From: Bacteroidales bacterium
Lineage (GTDB): Bacteria; Bacteroidota; Bacteroidia; Bacteroidales; UBA932
Direction of reading: 5' to 3'
NCBI GenBank assembly: GCA_024401825.1
Contig: JAKSKF010000004.1
Coordinates: forward strand, 1 to 64,000
Length of the DNA stretch: 64,000 bases
Below the pieces are notes generated by a model. It worked only from the letters and a program-made list of their open reading frames with translations, did not search any database and was not told the DNA's origin. The position numbers were made by a program, and so were the translations under genes. Shown in pieces: positions 27,823 through 36,239 of this stretch. Within the stretch, counting starts at the first letter, position 1. Each line of letters begins with the position of its first letter.

Positions 27823-29217
27823 TTATAATTGTCCGCCCAGGACAGCGGAGTCCTGCCCGTCCTTGAGGCCCTTGAACTTGCCCAGCAACCAGATTAAGCA
27901 AATCAGCGAGGCTATGACGGCAATGGCGTCCGATATGGGAAAACTTATCCACACTCCGTCAACGTCCATCCACAGGGGCAGGACATACATAAGGGGCACA
28001 AGGAAAAACAGTTGCCTGGACAGCGATAGGAAAATGGACAGCTTGACCATTCCTATGCACTGGAAAAAGGTCGAAACCACCATACTGAAGCCCACTATTG
28101 CGAAACCGGCGTTCATCACCATCAGACATCTGCGGGCACTGGCCCTGAGTTCGGGGTCGTCGGTGAAGAGGCTCGCGCAGAAACCCGGAGCGAATTCGGA
28201 TACCAGAAAGCACAGGACGGTGGTGACCAAGCCCCACAGGACAGTCTGCCAGAGCACTTCCTTCACCCTTCCGTAAAGCCGCGCCCCGTAATTGTATCCC
28301 ACTATGGGCTGCATCCCCTGCGTAATTCCCAGGACCACCATAACGAAGATGAAGGTTATCCTGTTGCCTATTCCGTAGGAGCCTATGGCAAGGTCGCCGC
28401 CGTACTTCGCCAGCTGCTGGTTGATTATCAGAGTTACCAGGCAGGTGGCGGCATTCATCAGGAACGGGCTCATACCCAACGCCATGGACTTCTTCGCAAC
28501 ATCGAGGTTCACCCTGAAGACAGGCTTCGTGAAATGGGGAATCCTGTCCTTCCTGGAGAAGAACCTGAGAACATAGCACAGCGCCACCACCTGGCAGAGC
28601 ACCGTGGCCGTGGCCGCTCCCTTCATACCCATTCCGAATCCGAAGATGAAGAGCGGGTCGAGCGCCGCGTTGAGAATCACCGTGAACAGGGTAAGCCCCA
28701 TTGCAGTGCGCGGGTGCCCGGACGCGCGGATTGTGCCGTTGAGTCCGAAGTACAGGTGCGTGACCACGTTGCCGGAAAGGATTATCTGCATATACTCCCG
28801 CGCGAACGGCAGGGTGTTGGGGCTGGCTCCGAAGAAAATCAGGATGGGGTCCAGGAATATCAGGCAGAGCGTCATAAACAGCAGGCCTATTATGATGTTC
28901 AGGCTGAGCACATTGGAAAGCACCTTGCTGGCGTCATCGTATTTCTTCTGACCCAGAAGCACGGAAATCATCATCAGCCCGCCGACCCCCACGAGAGCTC
29001 CGAGCGCGACTGACAGGTTCATCAGGGGGAAGGTGACCGCAAGTCCGGATATGGCGCTTGTACCCACTTCGGGGATGTGCCCGATGTAGATGCTGTCCAC
29101 CATATTGTAGAGGGAGGATGCTGTCTGGGCAATTATACCGGGGACCGCGTATTTTCTGAGGAGTCTGCTTATTTTTTCGGTCCCCAACTCCGTAGGGACC
29201 TTCTGTTCCGCCGGCAT
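27823..29217 (-). CDS. MATE family efflux transporter
   Basis: 464 residues and about twelve membrane helices. The MATE/NorM-like pattern is visible: RKYAVPGIIAQTASSLYNMVDSIYIG at the front, the internal repeat around ALGMSPFLMNAATCLVTLI, and GYNYGARLYGRVKEVL. Exports drugs, metabolites or other cations using Na+ or H+; the substrate is unknown. It starts directly after the stop of the FKBP lipoprotein gene and ends 12 bp before the serine hydrolase start, so a shared transcript is likely. Confidence 0.92.
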   Translation of the reverse strand: MPAEQKVPTELGTEKISRLLRKYAVPGIIAQTASSLYNMVDSIYIGHIPEVGTSAISGLAVTFPLMNLSVALGALVGVGGLMMISVLLGQKKYDDASKVLSNVLSLNIIIGLLFMTLCLIFLDPILIFFGASPNTLPFAREYMQIILSGNVVTHLYFGLNGTIRASGHPRTAMGLTLFTVILNAALDPLFIFGFGMGMKGAATATVLCQVVALCYVLRFFSRKDRIPHFTKPVFRVNLDVAKKSMALGMSPFLMNAATCLVTLIINQQLAKYGGDLAIGSYGIGNRITFIFVMVVLGITQGMQPIVGYNYGARLYGRVKEVLWQTVLWGLVTTVLCFLVSEFAPGFCASLFTDDPELRASARRCLMVMNAGFAIVGFSMVVSTFFQCIGMVKLSIFLSLSRQLFFLVPLMYVLPLWMDVDGVWISFPISDAIAVIASLICLIWLLGKFKGLKDGQDSAVLGGQL

Positions 29218-30261
29218 CTACTTTTTCCCCAGTACTTCAATTTCGAAAATCAACGGGCTGTACCCGGGAACTTTCCCGGAACCCGTCCCTCCGTAGCCGA
29301 GGTCCGACACGAACAAAGCCGCTCCCTTCTCTCCGGTCTTCATTTTGAAAAGAGCCCGCTGGAAACCGCTGATAAGAGATGTCTGCTGGTCTCCCACGGT
29401 AATCGAGGAGGCGTCGTCACCCCAGTTAACCGACAGCGGAGAGTATGTCGATGAAGAGTTGTAAAGATGATAGACCTTGGCGGTGTCCTTGACAGACGTG
29501 TCGAAGCAGCGGCCGGTATGGAAACGCCCGACATAATCCACCTGCACCGTGACACCGGACGTGAAAGCGGTGGTGTCCGTGGGCTCCGCAAGCTGAATGT
29601 AGTAAAGGCCCGTGGAGACGGTGTCAGCCTCGGAAAGCGAGACGCCGTACAGCCGCCGCGCGGCGGTCACCAGCTGGTTCCTCTGGTACAAATCCAAGTC
29701 GAATATTCCGCTGACCACCTGAATGTCAAGCATATACGGCGTACCGGACACATTCTTTACATATTCTTCCTCAGTCTTGTAGACCACGTAGCTTGTCTCT
29801 GTCAGCCAGCCGGGAAGGACGGCCTTGATTCTCTGGCCGGGCGCCATTATGGAGATGAGTTCGTCATAACCCGGAGGAATGCTCCCGGCGCCCCTCTTCC
29901 ACACGGCAGGGTCATAATAACCCGATTCCGAATAGGTTCCGAGCTGCTTTGCAACTTCCTCACGGTTGGATGTGACTATATTTCCGTCAATGTCGCTGAT
30001 TGTGTAATAGACGGACAGGTAGGAGACCAGCGCATCCGAACCCAACGGGGCGCCCTCGCCTCCCTCACTCTCAAGAATATAGGAGCCGAGCGGGGTCTTC
30101 TGCCACAGATATTCGGGATGCTCGGCCTTCCCGGTATTCACCCAGGCTTTCCAGTATCTGAGGTTTGCATCATTGACCTCAGTCGTTCCCTGCTTCGCGC
30201 AGGCAGGACAGAGAGCCAGAATGGCGCAGGCCACAAAAAAGTATGCTAGTTTTCTTTTCAT
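29218..30261 (-). CDS. Two-domain FKBP-type peptidyl-prolyl isomerase lipoprotein
   Basis: 347 residues from the ATG at 30261 (a TTG two codons upstream is less likely). The signal sequence ends in ALCPAC, an imperfect lipobox with Cys near residue 21. The C-terminal ~120 residues form an FKBP domain (GVTVQVDYVGRFHTGRCFDTS, ISGFQRALFKMKTGEKG, YSPLIFEIEVLG), and residues ~60-190 are a second, more diverged FKBP-like unit (PPGYDELISIMAPGQRI). It probably assists folding of envelope proteins. Confidence 0.87.
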   Translation of the reverse strand: MKRKLAYFFVACAILALCPACAKQGTTEVNDANLRYWKAWVNTGKAEHPEYLWQKTPLGSYILESEGGEGAPLGSDALVSYLSVYYTISDIDGNIVTSNREEVAKQLGTYSESGYYDPAVWKRGAGSIPPGYDELISIMAPGQRIKAVLPGWLTETSYVVYKTEEEYVKNVSGTPYMLDIQVVSGIFDLDLYQRNQLVTAARRLYGVSLSEADTVSTGLYYIQLAEPTDTTAFTSGVTVQVDYVGRFHTGRCFDTSVKDTAKVYHLYNSSSTYSPLSVNWGDDASSITVGDQQTSLISGFQRALFKMKTGEKGAALFVSDLGYGGTGSGKVPGYSPLIFEIEVLGKK

Positions 30262-30272
30262 ATTCAAACGAA

Positions 30273-31292
30273 TCAGGCCGGATTTTCCTGCAGGAATCGT
30301 GCCGCAAGACCGGTCACATAAGCTTGTATTTCATTCTTGTCACGCAGGTCCCCGGGGATATGGATTCTGCCTCCCGCGGCCTGTTCGTGACCACCTCCGT
30401 GGAAGAACTGCCTTGCGAAGCGGATGGCGGACACGTCCTTCTTGCTGCGCAGGCTCACCCGGTAGAAGCCGTCATCTTCCGTGAAAGTGGCGCTCAACCT
30501 GACCCCGGCGATGCTCAGGGGGATGTTCACCATACCCTCCAGTTCTCCGTCCCGAAGTCCGAAGCGTCGCCTGTCCTCCTCATTCACGACCACGAACGCA
30601 AACTTCCCGTCTATGACGAGTTTGTTGCTGAGCAGGTAACTGACGGCCCGCACACGGTTCTCGCGGCAGGAATTGAAAATCCTGTCTATGATACCGTCCC
30701 TGTCGACACCGGCGGCCAGCAGTTCCGACGCCATCTGCAGAGTCGAGGGCCATACGGAGTTGGCGAAATTGTTGGTATCCGTGGTCATTCCGCACATCAG
30801 CGCTGTGAGACTCTTCAGGGGAATCCGTTCCAAGCTCCCGTTTTCCAGGGCTTTCAGCACCCGGTACTCGAGTTCGCAGGCGGATGAAACCTCGACGCTG
30901 CTGAACACAAGGTCGAATTCTTCAACGGCGGTGTTCTGATGATGGTCGATGAGAACCTTCTGCGCCCCGCACTCCCGCAGAGCCTGCTCGAAGCGCCCCG
31001 TCCTGTCCAGCGAATTTATGTCGAGCGCCAGGACAAGGGAACAGGAATCCAGCGCCGAACAGTCAGAACTGCAGGATATGCCGTCCAGAATGAAGCCCAG
31101 TCCCTGGGGAACGTCATCATCCACAAGGACGGTCACTTCCTTCCCGAGGACGGCGTCCAGGTAGGAAGCCGCCGCGGCAAGGCTGCCCAGGGCGTCCCCG
31201 TCCGGACGAAGATGTGAAACCAGCGCGACGCCTCCGTCGCCTTCCAGCATCTTTGCCAAGCGCAGTATTTTCACATCCGTAACGGATTCCAT
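30273..31292 (-). CDS. nrnA: DHH/DHHA1 phosphoesterase, NrnA-like (oligoribonuclease / pAp phosphatase)
   Basis: 339 residues. Seen: the HLRPDGDALGS motif (27-37), the DHH motif IDHHQN (115-120), and the C-terminal DHHA1 signature FHGGGHEQAAGG. NrnA degrades short RNAs and converts 3'-phosphoadenosine 5'-phosphate to AMP; c-di-AMP phosphodiesterases of the same family are longer and carry extra domains. It lies 11 bp before the FKBP lipoprotein start, so it is first in a nrnA-FKBP-MATE-hydrolase cluster. Confidence 0.9.
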   Translation of the reverse strand: MESVTDVKILRLAKMLEGDGGVALVSHLRPDGDALGSLAAAASYLDAVLGKEVTVLVDDDVPQGLGFILDGISCSSDCSALDSCSLVLALDINSLDRTGRFEQALRECGAQKVLIDHHQNTAVEEFDLVFSSVEVSSACELEYRVLKALENGSLERIPLKSLTALMCGMTTDTNNFANSVWPSTLQMASELLAAGVDRDGIIDRIFNSCRENRVRAVSYLLSNKLVIDGKFAFVVVNEEDRRRFGLRDGELEGMVNIPLSIAGVRLSATFTEDDGFYRVSLRSKKDVSAIRFARQFFHGGGHEQAAGGRIHIPGDLRDKNEIQAYVTGLAARFLQENPA

Positions 31293-31314
31293 CCATTCAA
31301 AGTTTTTCCAGTGG

Positions 31315-31322
31315 CAAAATTA
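31315..31322 (-). promoter_or_regulatory. -7 box for nrnA
   Basis: The minus strand reads TAATTTTG, 22 nt before the ATG at 31292. Confidence 0.5.
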
Positions 31323-31354
31323 AGAAAAATATTGCATTATTTAAATCGATTCGC

Positions 31355-31362
31355 TAACTTTG
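31355..31362 (+). promoter_or_regulatory. -7 box for the 31394 membrane-protein gene
   Basis: TAACTTTG, with TTG at 31332-31334, 20 bp upstream, a full-consensus spacing. The predicted leader is about 25 nt. Confidence 0.7.
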
Positions 31363-31393
31363 TACGACTTTGGAATTATCAAAATCAAACCAT

Positions 31394-32080
31394 ATGAACA
31401 AGTCCACAAAGATTATCGTTGAGATAGTGCTGCTGCTCGCCTGCATCGGCATCGTTTATCTCATCTACAGCAGCATCATGCAGCCCGTAAGGTTCAACAA
31501 GCAGAAAGCTTACCGTGAAAGCGTCGCGGTTCAGCGCCTGAAGGACATCAGGACACTCGAGGTGGCGTACAAGTCAACGACAGGCAAGTACACCGACAAC
31601 ATCGACTCCCTCCTGAACTTCTACAGCAACGGCAAGATGGAGGTGATGTTGCAGGTTGGTTCAGCCGACGACTCACTCGCGGTTGCCAACACCGAGCAGC
31701 TCAAGAAAAAGGGCGCTACAATCGAAGACCTCAAGGCAAGATATTTCGCCGGCGAGAAGAACCTCGTGTTCTCCACAAGGAGCGAGATTGCAGTGAAGGA
31801 CACAATCTTCCACAATCGTGAAGATTTCATTCCCGACTCACTCAGATACATTCCCTTCTCAGGAAAGAAACCCGTCGTGCTCAAGGCTGTCGTAAAGCCC
31901 GTTTCAGGCGTGGAAGTTCCCCTTTTCGAGGCTGACGTTCCCTACGACATCCTCCTCAAGGGTCTCGACAAGCAGCTCATCATCAACGCAAAGGCTGACT
32001 GCCGCGACAAGAACAGGTATGAGGGACTTCAGGTCGGCTCCATAGACTCACCCAACAACAACGCAGGAAACTGGGAGTAA
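31394..32080 (+). CDS. Single-pass membrane protein, pseudopilin-like N-terminal half
   Basis: 228 residues from the ATG at 31394 (a TTG at 31370 is rejected). One membrane helix occupies residues ~6-28 (IIVEIVLLLACIGIVYLIYSS). An amphipathic stretch follows (VRFNKQKAYRESVAVQRL, KDIRTLEVAYKSTTGKY) that loosely resembles a type II secretion pseudopilin stem, then ~140 soluble residues. No conserved pre-pilin cleavage site is evident, so this may be chance. It is a Bacteroidota family of unknown role. It lies 12 bp before rsmD and probably shares its transcript. Confidence 0.7.
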   Translation: MNKSTKIIVEIVLLLACIGIVYLIYSSIMQPVRFNKQKAYRESVAVQRLKDIRTLEVAYKSTTGKYTDNIDSLLNFYSNGKMEVMLQVGSADDSLAVANTEQLKKKGATIEDLKARYFAGEKNLVFSTRSEIAVKDTIFHNREDFIPDSLRYIPFSGKKPVVLKAVVKPVSGVEVPLFEADVPYDILLKGLDKQLIINAKADCRDKNRYEGLQVGSIDSPNNNAGNWE

Positions 32081-32092
32081 CGGCAGACTCCT

Positions 32093-32623
32093 ATGAGGAT
32101 AATCGGAGGCGCCCTCAAGGGCAAGACCATAATTCCTCCTGCAGGATATAAAGCAAGGCCCACCACGGATTTTGCCCGTGAGGGCCTTTTTAATGTGCTT
32201 GACAACGAGTACGAGTTCGACGGACTCAAGGTTCTGGACCTGTTCTCCGGAACAGGTGCCGTGGGGTTTGAGTTCGCGTCCAGAGGGGCCTCGATGGTTT
32301 ACTGCGTGGAGATGGCAAGGGAAAACGCCACCTTCATACGGACTGAGGCGCAGCGGCTCGGAATCGGAAATCTCACTGCGGTACGCGACAACGTTTTCGA
32401 TTTCCTCCCAATCTGCCGTGAAAAGTTCGACATAATATTCGCGGACCCTCCCTATGCCCTGGAAGGGTTGGAAGGTATCCCTGACAAGATTTTCAGCCAG
32501 GACATCCTGTACCCGGAGCGCTACCTCATCCTGGAACACGGGGACGAGCATTCATTCACATCCCACCCGAGATTCAGGAAGGAGAAGATATACGGCAGAG
32601 TTCATTTTTCATTTTTCGAATAA
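32093..32623 (+). CDS. rsmD: 16S rRNA (guanine(966)-N2)-methyltransferase RsmD
   Basis: SAM-dependent methylation of G966 in 16S rRNA. 176 residues, the normal length. Seen: the start MRIIGGALKGKTI, the RPTTDFAREGLFNVL segment, the SAM-binding VLDLFSGTGAVGFE and the catalytic DPPY (in FDIIFADPPYALEG). It sits between the membrane protein gene and pta, 18 bp before the latter. Confidence 0.93.
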   Translation: MRIIGGALKGKTIIPPAGYKARPTTDFAREGLFNVLDNEYEFDGLKVLDLFSGTGAVGFEFASRGASMVYCVEMARENATFIRTEAQRLGIGNLTAVRDNVFDFLPICREKFDIIFADPPYALEGLEGIPDKIFSQDILYPERYLILEHGDEHSFTSHPRFRKEKIYGRVHFSFFE

Positions 32624-32641
32624 CAGTAAAACACAAAAGAT

Positions 32642-33640
32642 ATGGCATTGATAGAAGACATCATTTCCCGCGCAAAGTCAAACAGACAGCGCATTGTACT
32701 CCCCGAATCCCTTGAAGAAAGGACCATCAAGGCGGCGGACAAGGCATTGGCCGACGGCATAGCCGACATCATACTCATAGGTTCCAGGGAAGAAATTATG
32801 GCCAGGGCCAGGGAATTGGGACTGGGCAACATAGGCAAGGCCACCATCATAGACCCCGCGACCAGCGAAAAGACAGAGGAGTACAGGAATCTCCTTTATG
32901 AACTCCGCAAGAACAAGGGGATGACTCCCGAGGAAGCCGCAAAGCTTGTGCTCAACCCCCTGTACTTCGGATGTCTGATAATCAAGAACGGAGACGCCGA
33001 CGGTCAGATAAGCGGAGCGCTCTCCACCACGGGCGAGACGCTGCGTCCCGCGCTTCAGATAATCAAATGTTCTCCCGGCATCAGCTGCGTAAGCGGCGCG
33101 ATGCTTCTTATCACAAAGACTCCCGAATACGGGGAGGACGGCGTGCTGGTTGTAGGTGACGTCGCGGTCACGCCTGTGCCCGACACGGAACAGCTTGCGC
33201 AGATTGCCGTCTGCACGGCGCGCACGGCCAGGAGCGTGGCCGGAATTCAGGAGCCCCGGGTTGCAATGCTGTCATTCTCCACAAAGGGTTCCGCAAAGCA
33301 CGAGGTTGTGGACAAGGTTGTGGCTGCCACCGCCCGGGCGAAGGAACTCGAACCCGGACTCAAGATAGACGGAGAACTTCAGGCCGACGCCGCGCTCGTA
33401 CCTTCAGTGGGCGCCAAGAAAGCCCCCGGTTCTGAAATAGCGGGCAAGGCCAACGTGTTGGTATTCCCCAACCTGGAAGTTGGAAACATAGGATACAAAC
33501 TTGTCCAGAGGCTTGGCGGAGCCGAAGCCATAGGACCCATCCTTCAGGGAATAGCGCGACCGGTGAACGACCTCAGCCGCGGATGCTCGGTGGACGATAT
33601 CTACAAGTTGATTGCAATCACCGCCTGCCAGGCGATGTAG
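32642..33640 (+). CDS. pta: Phosphate acetyltransferase
   Basis: Converts acetyl-CoA and phosphate to acetyl phosphate, feeding ATP formation through acetate kinase in fermentation. 332 residues, the short single-domain form lacking the N-terminal DRTGG region. Seen: [12 protein letters not shown] at the front, the [20 protein letters not shown] segment and a late [13 protein letters not shown] stretch. The partner ackA is nearby (34953-36173) but on the opposite strand, with another gene between. Confidence 0.94.
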   Translation: MALIEDIISRAKSNRQRIVLPESLEERTIKAADKALADGIADIILIGSREEIMARARELGLGNIGKATIIDPATSEKTEEYRNLLYELRKNKGMTPEEAAKLVLNPLYFGCLIIKNGDADGQISGALSTTGETLRPALQIIKCSPGISCVSGAMLLITKTPEYGEDGVLVVGDVAVTPVPDTEQLAQIAVCTARTARSVAGIQEPRVAMLSFSTKGSAKHEVVDKVVAATARAKELEPGLKIDGELQADAALVPSVGAKKAPGSEIAGKANVLVFPNLEVGNIGYKLVQRLGGAEAIGPILQGIARPVNDLSRGCSVDDIYKLIAITACQAM

Positions 33641-33644
33641 AGCC

Positions 33645-34907
33645 TTACTTGGAAGTCTTCCGTATTCTTCCGACGTAGGAAGCGAGCGTGATTCGGAAAT
33701 CATCGTCGGCGCAGAGCCGCCTCCCCTCTATCTGGGGATTGGGAAGGAGTTCCTTGACGATGTCCTTCAGTTTCACGCTCTCTATCTGTGAATTCAGTTC
33801 CTGAAGTTTTTCGCCGTCAAAGGTATTGAGGGCATCCCACACCTCGACAAGCTGGGGAAGGACGTTCTCCACCTCCCTGCGGTCAAGCACGTCGTGTGAG
33901 TCGATGTAAGAGCGCGCCTTGTCCTGCCAGGCCTCGATGGGTTCCTTATGTGCAGGAGCGTCCGCTACGGTTTCTGCGGCCGGCTGAGCCTTCCCGGGAG
34001 CCTCTTTCGCAACAGCCTCAGTTTTTTCGACCTCGTCCCCGGGAGTTTCCGCCTTCCAGATGAACGAGCCGGCTCCCAGACCGAGTCCGGCCCCCACCAA
34101 AAAGGCAATCACGGCTATGACGGACGTTTTTCCGGCGCGACTTTTCTTCTCCGGAGCCGACGAAGGAGTTTCTATGCCCTTTTCGGGAGCAGGGATGGCG
34201 GCCTCAGTCGCGGTGACGGGCTTTTCAGCCGTAGCAGGACTTTCCTCCGCCGCTTTCGGCGCCACGCGTATACGTGAGGACTTGAACTCTGACGAATCCT
34301 TCACTCCGGAGGGGTTGATTTGAGACACGGGCATACCGGGGCGCAGAGTCACCTTGTCAGCCGCATCAAGCAGTATCACAGGGGAATGCGGCAGTGCCGC
34401 CAGCCCGTATATCTTTCCCAGGGCGTCTTCCAGGGTGGGGAAATCAGTTCCCGGCCCGTAATTGAGGAAGCCCGCCTTCCTGCCCGTCTCCTCCTTCACG
34501 GGCTGCATCTCCGAGTCCTTGTATTCTTTCTCGAAATATTTGAGATATGCCGAATCGACTATGCTTTTTCTGCGAAGAGGGCTGACGTTGAGTTCTTTCT
34601 TCACGTTTTCAACCACAGCGGACAGGGTGGCTGCATCCACATATACCCCGGAAGGAATCAGGATGCTGGCCGTGTCGTTGTCATCCCCTTTCGGACCCCG
34701 GCCTCCGGCCCTGGTCAGAGTGAGTTCCAGCACTATTCCCTTGGCGCAGTGAGAGATGAAAACTATGAAATACCTTTCGCCTGCATCGTACTGCAGAAAC
34801 GAGAGTTTGGGGCGGACATCCTCCACACAACTCATTTCCATATGCAGGCTGTCCAGTGTTTCGTAACCGTTATTGCTGACGGTATAGCATAATCCCAGTC
34901 TTTTCAT
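33645..34907 (-). CDS. Unassigned protein with one central membrane segment
   Basis: 420 residues from the ATG at 34907 (the longer frame to 34952 has a non-conserved leader). Residues ~1-205 look globular, with a strand-rich start (YFIVFISHCAKGIVLELTL), then a Pro/Ala/Glu/Lys-rich linker (~215-258). A single membrane helix follows (261-284, VIAVIAFLVGAGLGLGAG) preceded by basic residues, suggesting the N-terminus is in the cytoplasm. The C-terminal ~130 residues include a helical region. I do not recognise the family. It starts 45 bp after ackA and is probably co-transcribed with it. Confidence 0.7.
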   Translation of the reverse strand: MKRLGLCYTVSNNGYETLDSLHMEMSCVEDVRPKLSFLQYDAGERYFIVFISHCAKGIVLELTLTRAGGRGPKGDDNDTASILIPSGVYVDAATLSAVVENVKKELNVSPLRRKSIVDSAYLKYFEKEYKDSEMQPVKEETGRKAGFLNYGPGTDFPTLEDALGKIYGLAALPHSPVILLDAADKVTLRPGMPVSQINPSGVKDSSEFKSSRIRVAPKAAEESPATAEKPVTATEAAIPAPEKGIETPSSAPEKKSRAGKTSVIAVIAFLVGAGLGLGAGSFIWKAETPGDEVEKTEAVAKEAPGKAQPAAETVADAPAHKEPIEAWQDKARSYIDSHDVLDRREVENVLPQLVEVWDALNTFDGEKLQELNSQIESVKLKDIVKELLPNPQIEGRRLCADDDFRITLASYVGRIRKTSK

Positions 34908-34952
34908 ATATCGATTTCTAAGGTTTTGGCAGGATGGGGCCCCGGAGAACAA

Positions 34953-36173
34953 TCAGTCCTCCAGTTCGGAAGCCAGGCGCATAGTGTCCCTGGCTATCAC
35001 GAGTTCCTCGTTGGTCGGAATCATCGCAACCTTGACGGAGGAGTCGGGAGCGGAGATTATGGTCTCCCCTGTCTTGGCCGCGTTGATGTTGGCCTCCTCG
35101 TCAATCCTGACTCCTAGGTATGAGAGATTCTCGCAGATTCTGCGGCGCAGGCGGGCGTTGTTCTCACCTATTCCGGCAGTGAACACAATGAGGTCCACGC
35201 CGTTCAGTTCGGAGATGAAGCCCCCCACATTCTTGATTGTGTCGTAGGTGAGTTTTTTCAGGACTATCTTGGCCTTAACGTCGCCTTCCAGCGCGGCGGC
35301 GTTCATATCCCGAAGGTCCGAACTCCTGCCGCTGAGGCCGAGGAATCCGCTCTTCTTGTTCAGGACGGCCGTCATCTCGTCCGGAGAGAGATTCTCCTTC
35401 TTCATAAGATAGGGAACGATGCTGGCGTCGATGTTACCGCAACGGGTACCCATAATCATACCTTCAAGAGGGGTGAAGCCCATAGTGGTGTCAACGCACT
35501 TGCCGTCCTTGATGGCTGTGATGGAACTTCCGTTGCCCAGGTGGCAGGTTATGATTCTGGAATTGTTTATGTCTATTCCGGCCAGCTTGGCTCCGCGCCT
35601 GGACACATATTCGTGGGATGTCCCGTGAGCGCCGTAGCGGCGGATGCGGTACTTCTCGTAATACTCCCAGGGAAGGGCGTACATATATGCGTAGGGCTGC
35701 ATAGTCTGATGGAATGCCGTGTCGAAGGTCACCACCTGCGGAACGGAAGGGAGCACCTGGGAAACCGCCCTGATGCCCAGGAGATGGGCGGGATTGTGAA
35801 GAGGCGCGAAATCGCAGCAGATTTCAATCTTCCGGAGCACGTCCTCGTCCACTATCGCGCTGCCTGAGAAGAAATCGGCGCCCTGAACTATCCTGTGGCC
35901 TACCGCCTCGATGTCATCGAAGTTCTTGAGGACTCCGTATTCGGGATTCACGAGAGTGTCCAGCACCAGTTTCATACCCACCTGATGGTCGGGTATGCTG
36001 ACCTGTATGTTCACGGGCTCGCGTCCCGTAGGCTTGTGGGTTATGTTGGCGTCGGGCAGACCTATCTTCTCCACCAGACCCTTTGCCATAAGGTCATAGA
36101 CCTCCTCGTTCTTCATATCCAGCAGCTGATACTTGATTGAAGAACTTCCGCAATTGATTACAAGAATTATCAT
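34953..36173 (-). CDS. ackA: Acetate kinase
   Basis: Transfers the phosphate of acetyl phosphate to ADP, yielding acetate and ATP. 406 residues from the ATG at 36173 (a longer frame to 36200 overlaps its -7 box). Seen: the nucleotide-binding IILVINCGSSSIKY at the start, VRRYGAHGTSHEYV, ITCHLGNGSSITAI, and FTAGIGENNARLRR. It works with Pta, encoded 1.3 kb away on the other strand. Confidence 0.96.
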   Translation of the reverse strand: MIILVINCGSSSIKYQLLDMKNEEVYDLMAKGLVEKIGLPDANITHKPTGREPVNIQVSIPDHQVGMKLVLDTLVNPEYGVLKNFDDIEAVGHRIVQGADFFSGSAIVDEDVLRKIEICCDFAPLHNPAHLLGIRAVSQVLPSVPQVVTFDTAFHQTMQPYAYMYALPWEYYEKYRIRRYGAHGTSHEYVSRRGAKLAGIDINNSRIITCHLGNGSSITAIKDGKCVDTTMGFTPLEGMIMGTRCGNIDASIVPYLMKKENLSPDEMTAVLNKKSGFLGLSGRSSDLRDMNAAALEGDVKAKIVLKKLTYDTIKNVGGFISELNGVDLIVFTAGIGENNARLRRRICENLSYLGVRIDEEANINAAKTGETIISAPDSSVKVAMIPTNEELVIARDTMRLASELED

Positions 36174-36199
36174 TTCGAAATTTGTTTTCCGTGAAAACA

Positions 36200-36207
36200 C
36201 AAAATTA
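36200..36207 (-). promoter_or_regulatory. -7 box for ackA
   Basis: The minus strand reads TAATTTTG with TTG (minus strand, 36227-36229) 19 bp upstream. The predicted leader is about 25 nt. Confidence 0.7.
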
Positions 36208-36217
36208 AAAAAAATAG

Positions 36218-36225
36218 TAGATTTG
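36218..36225 (+). promoter_or_regulatory. -7 box for the ComEC-like gene
   Basis: TAGATTTG, 14 nt before the ATG at 36240, on the strand opposite to ackA and overlapping the ackA promoter region. Confidence 0.5.
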
Positions 36226-36239
36226 CCAAAATTCGACGA

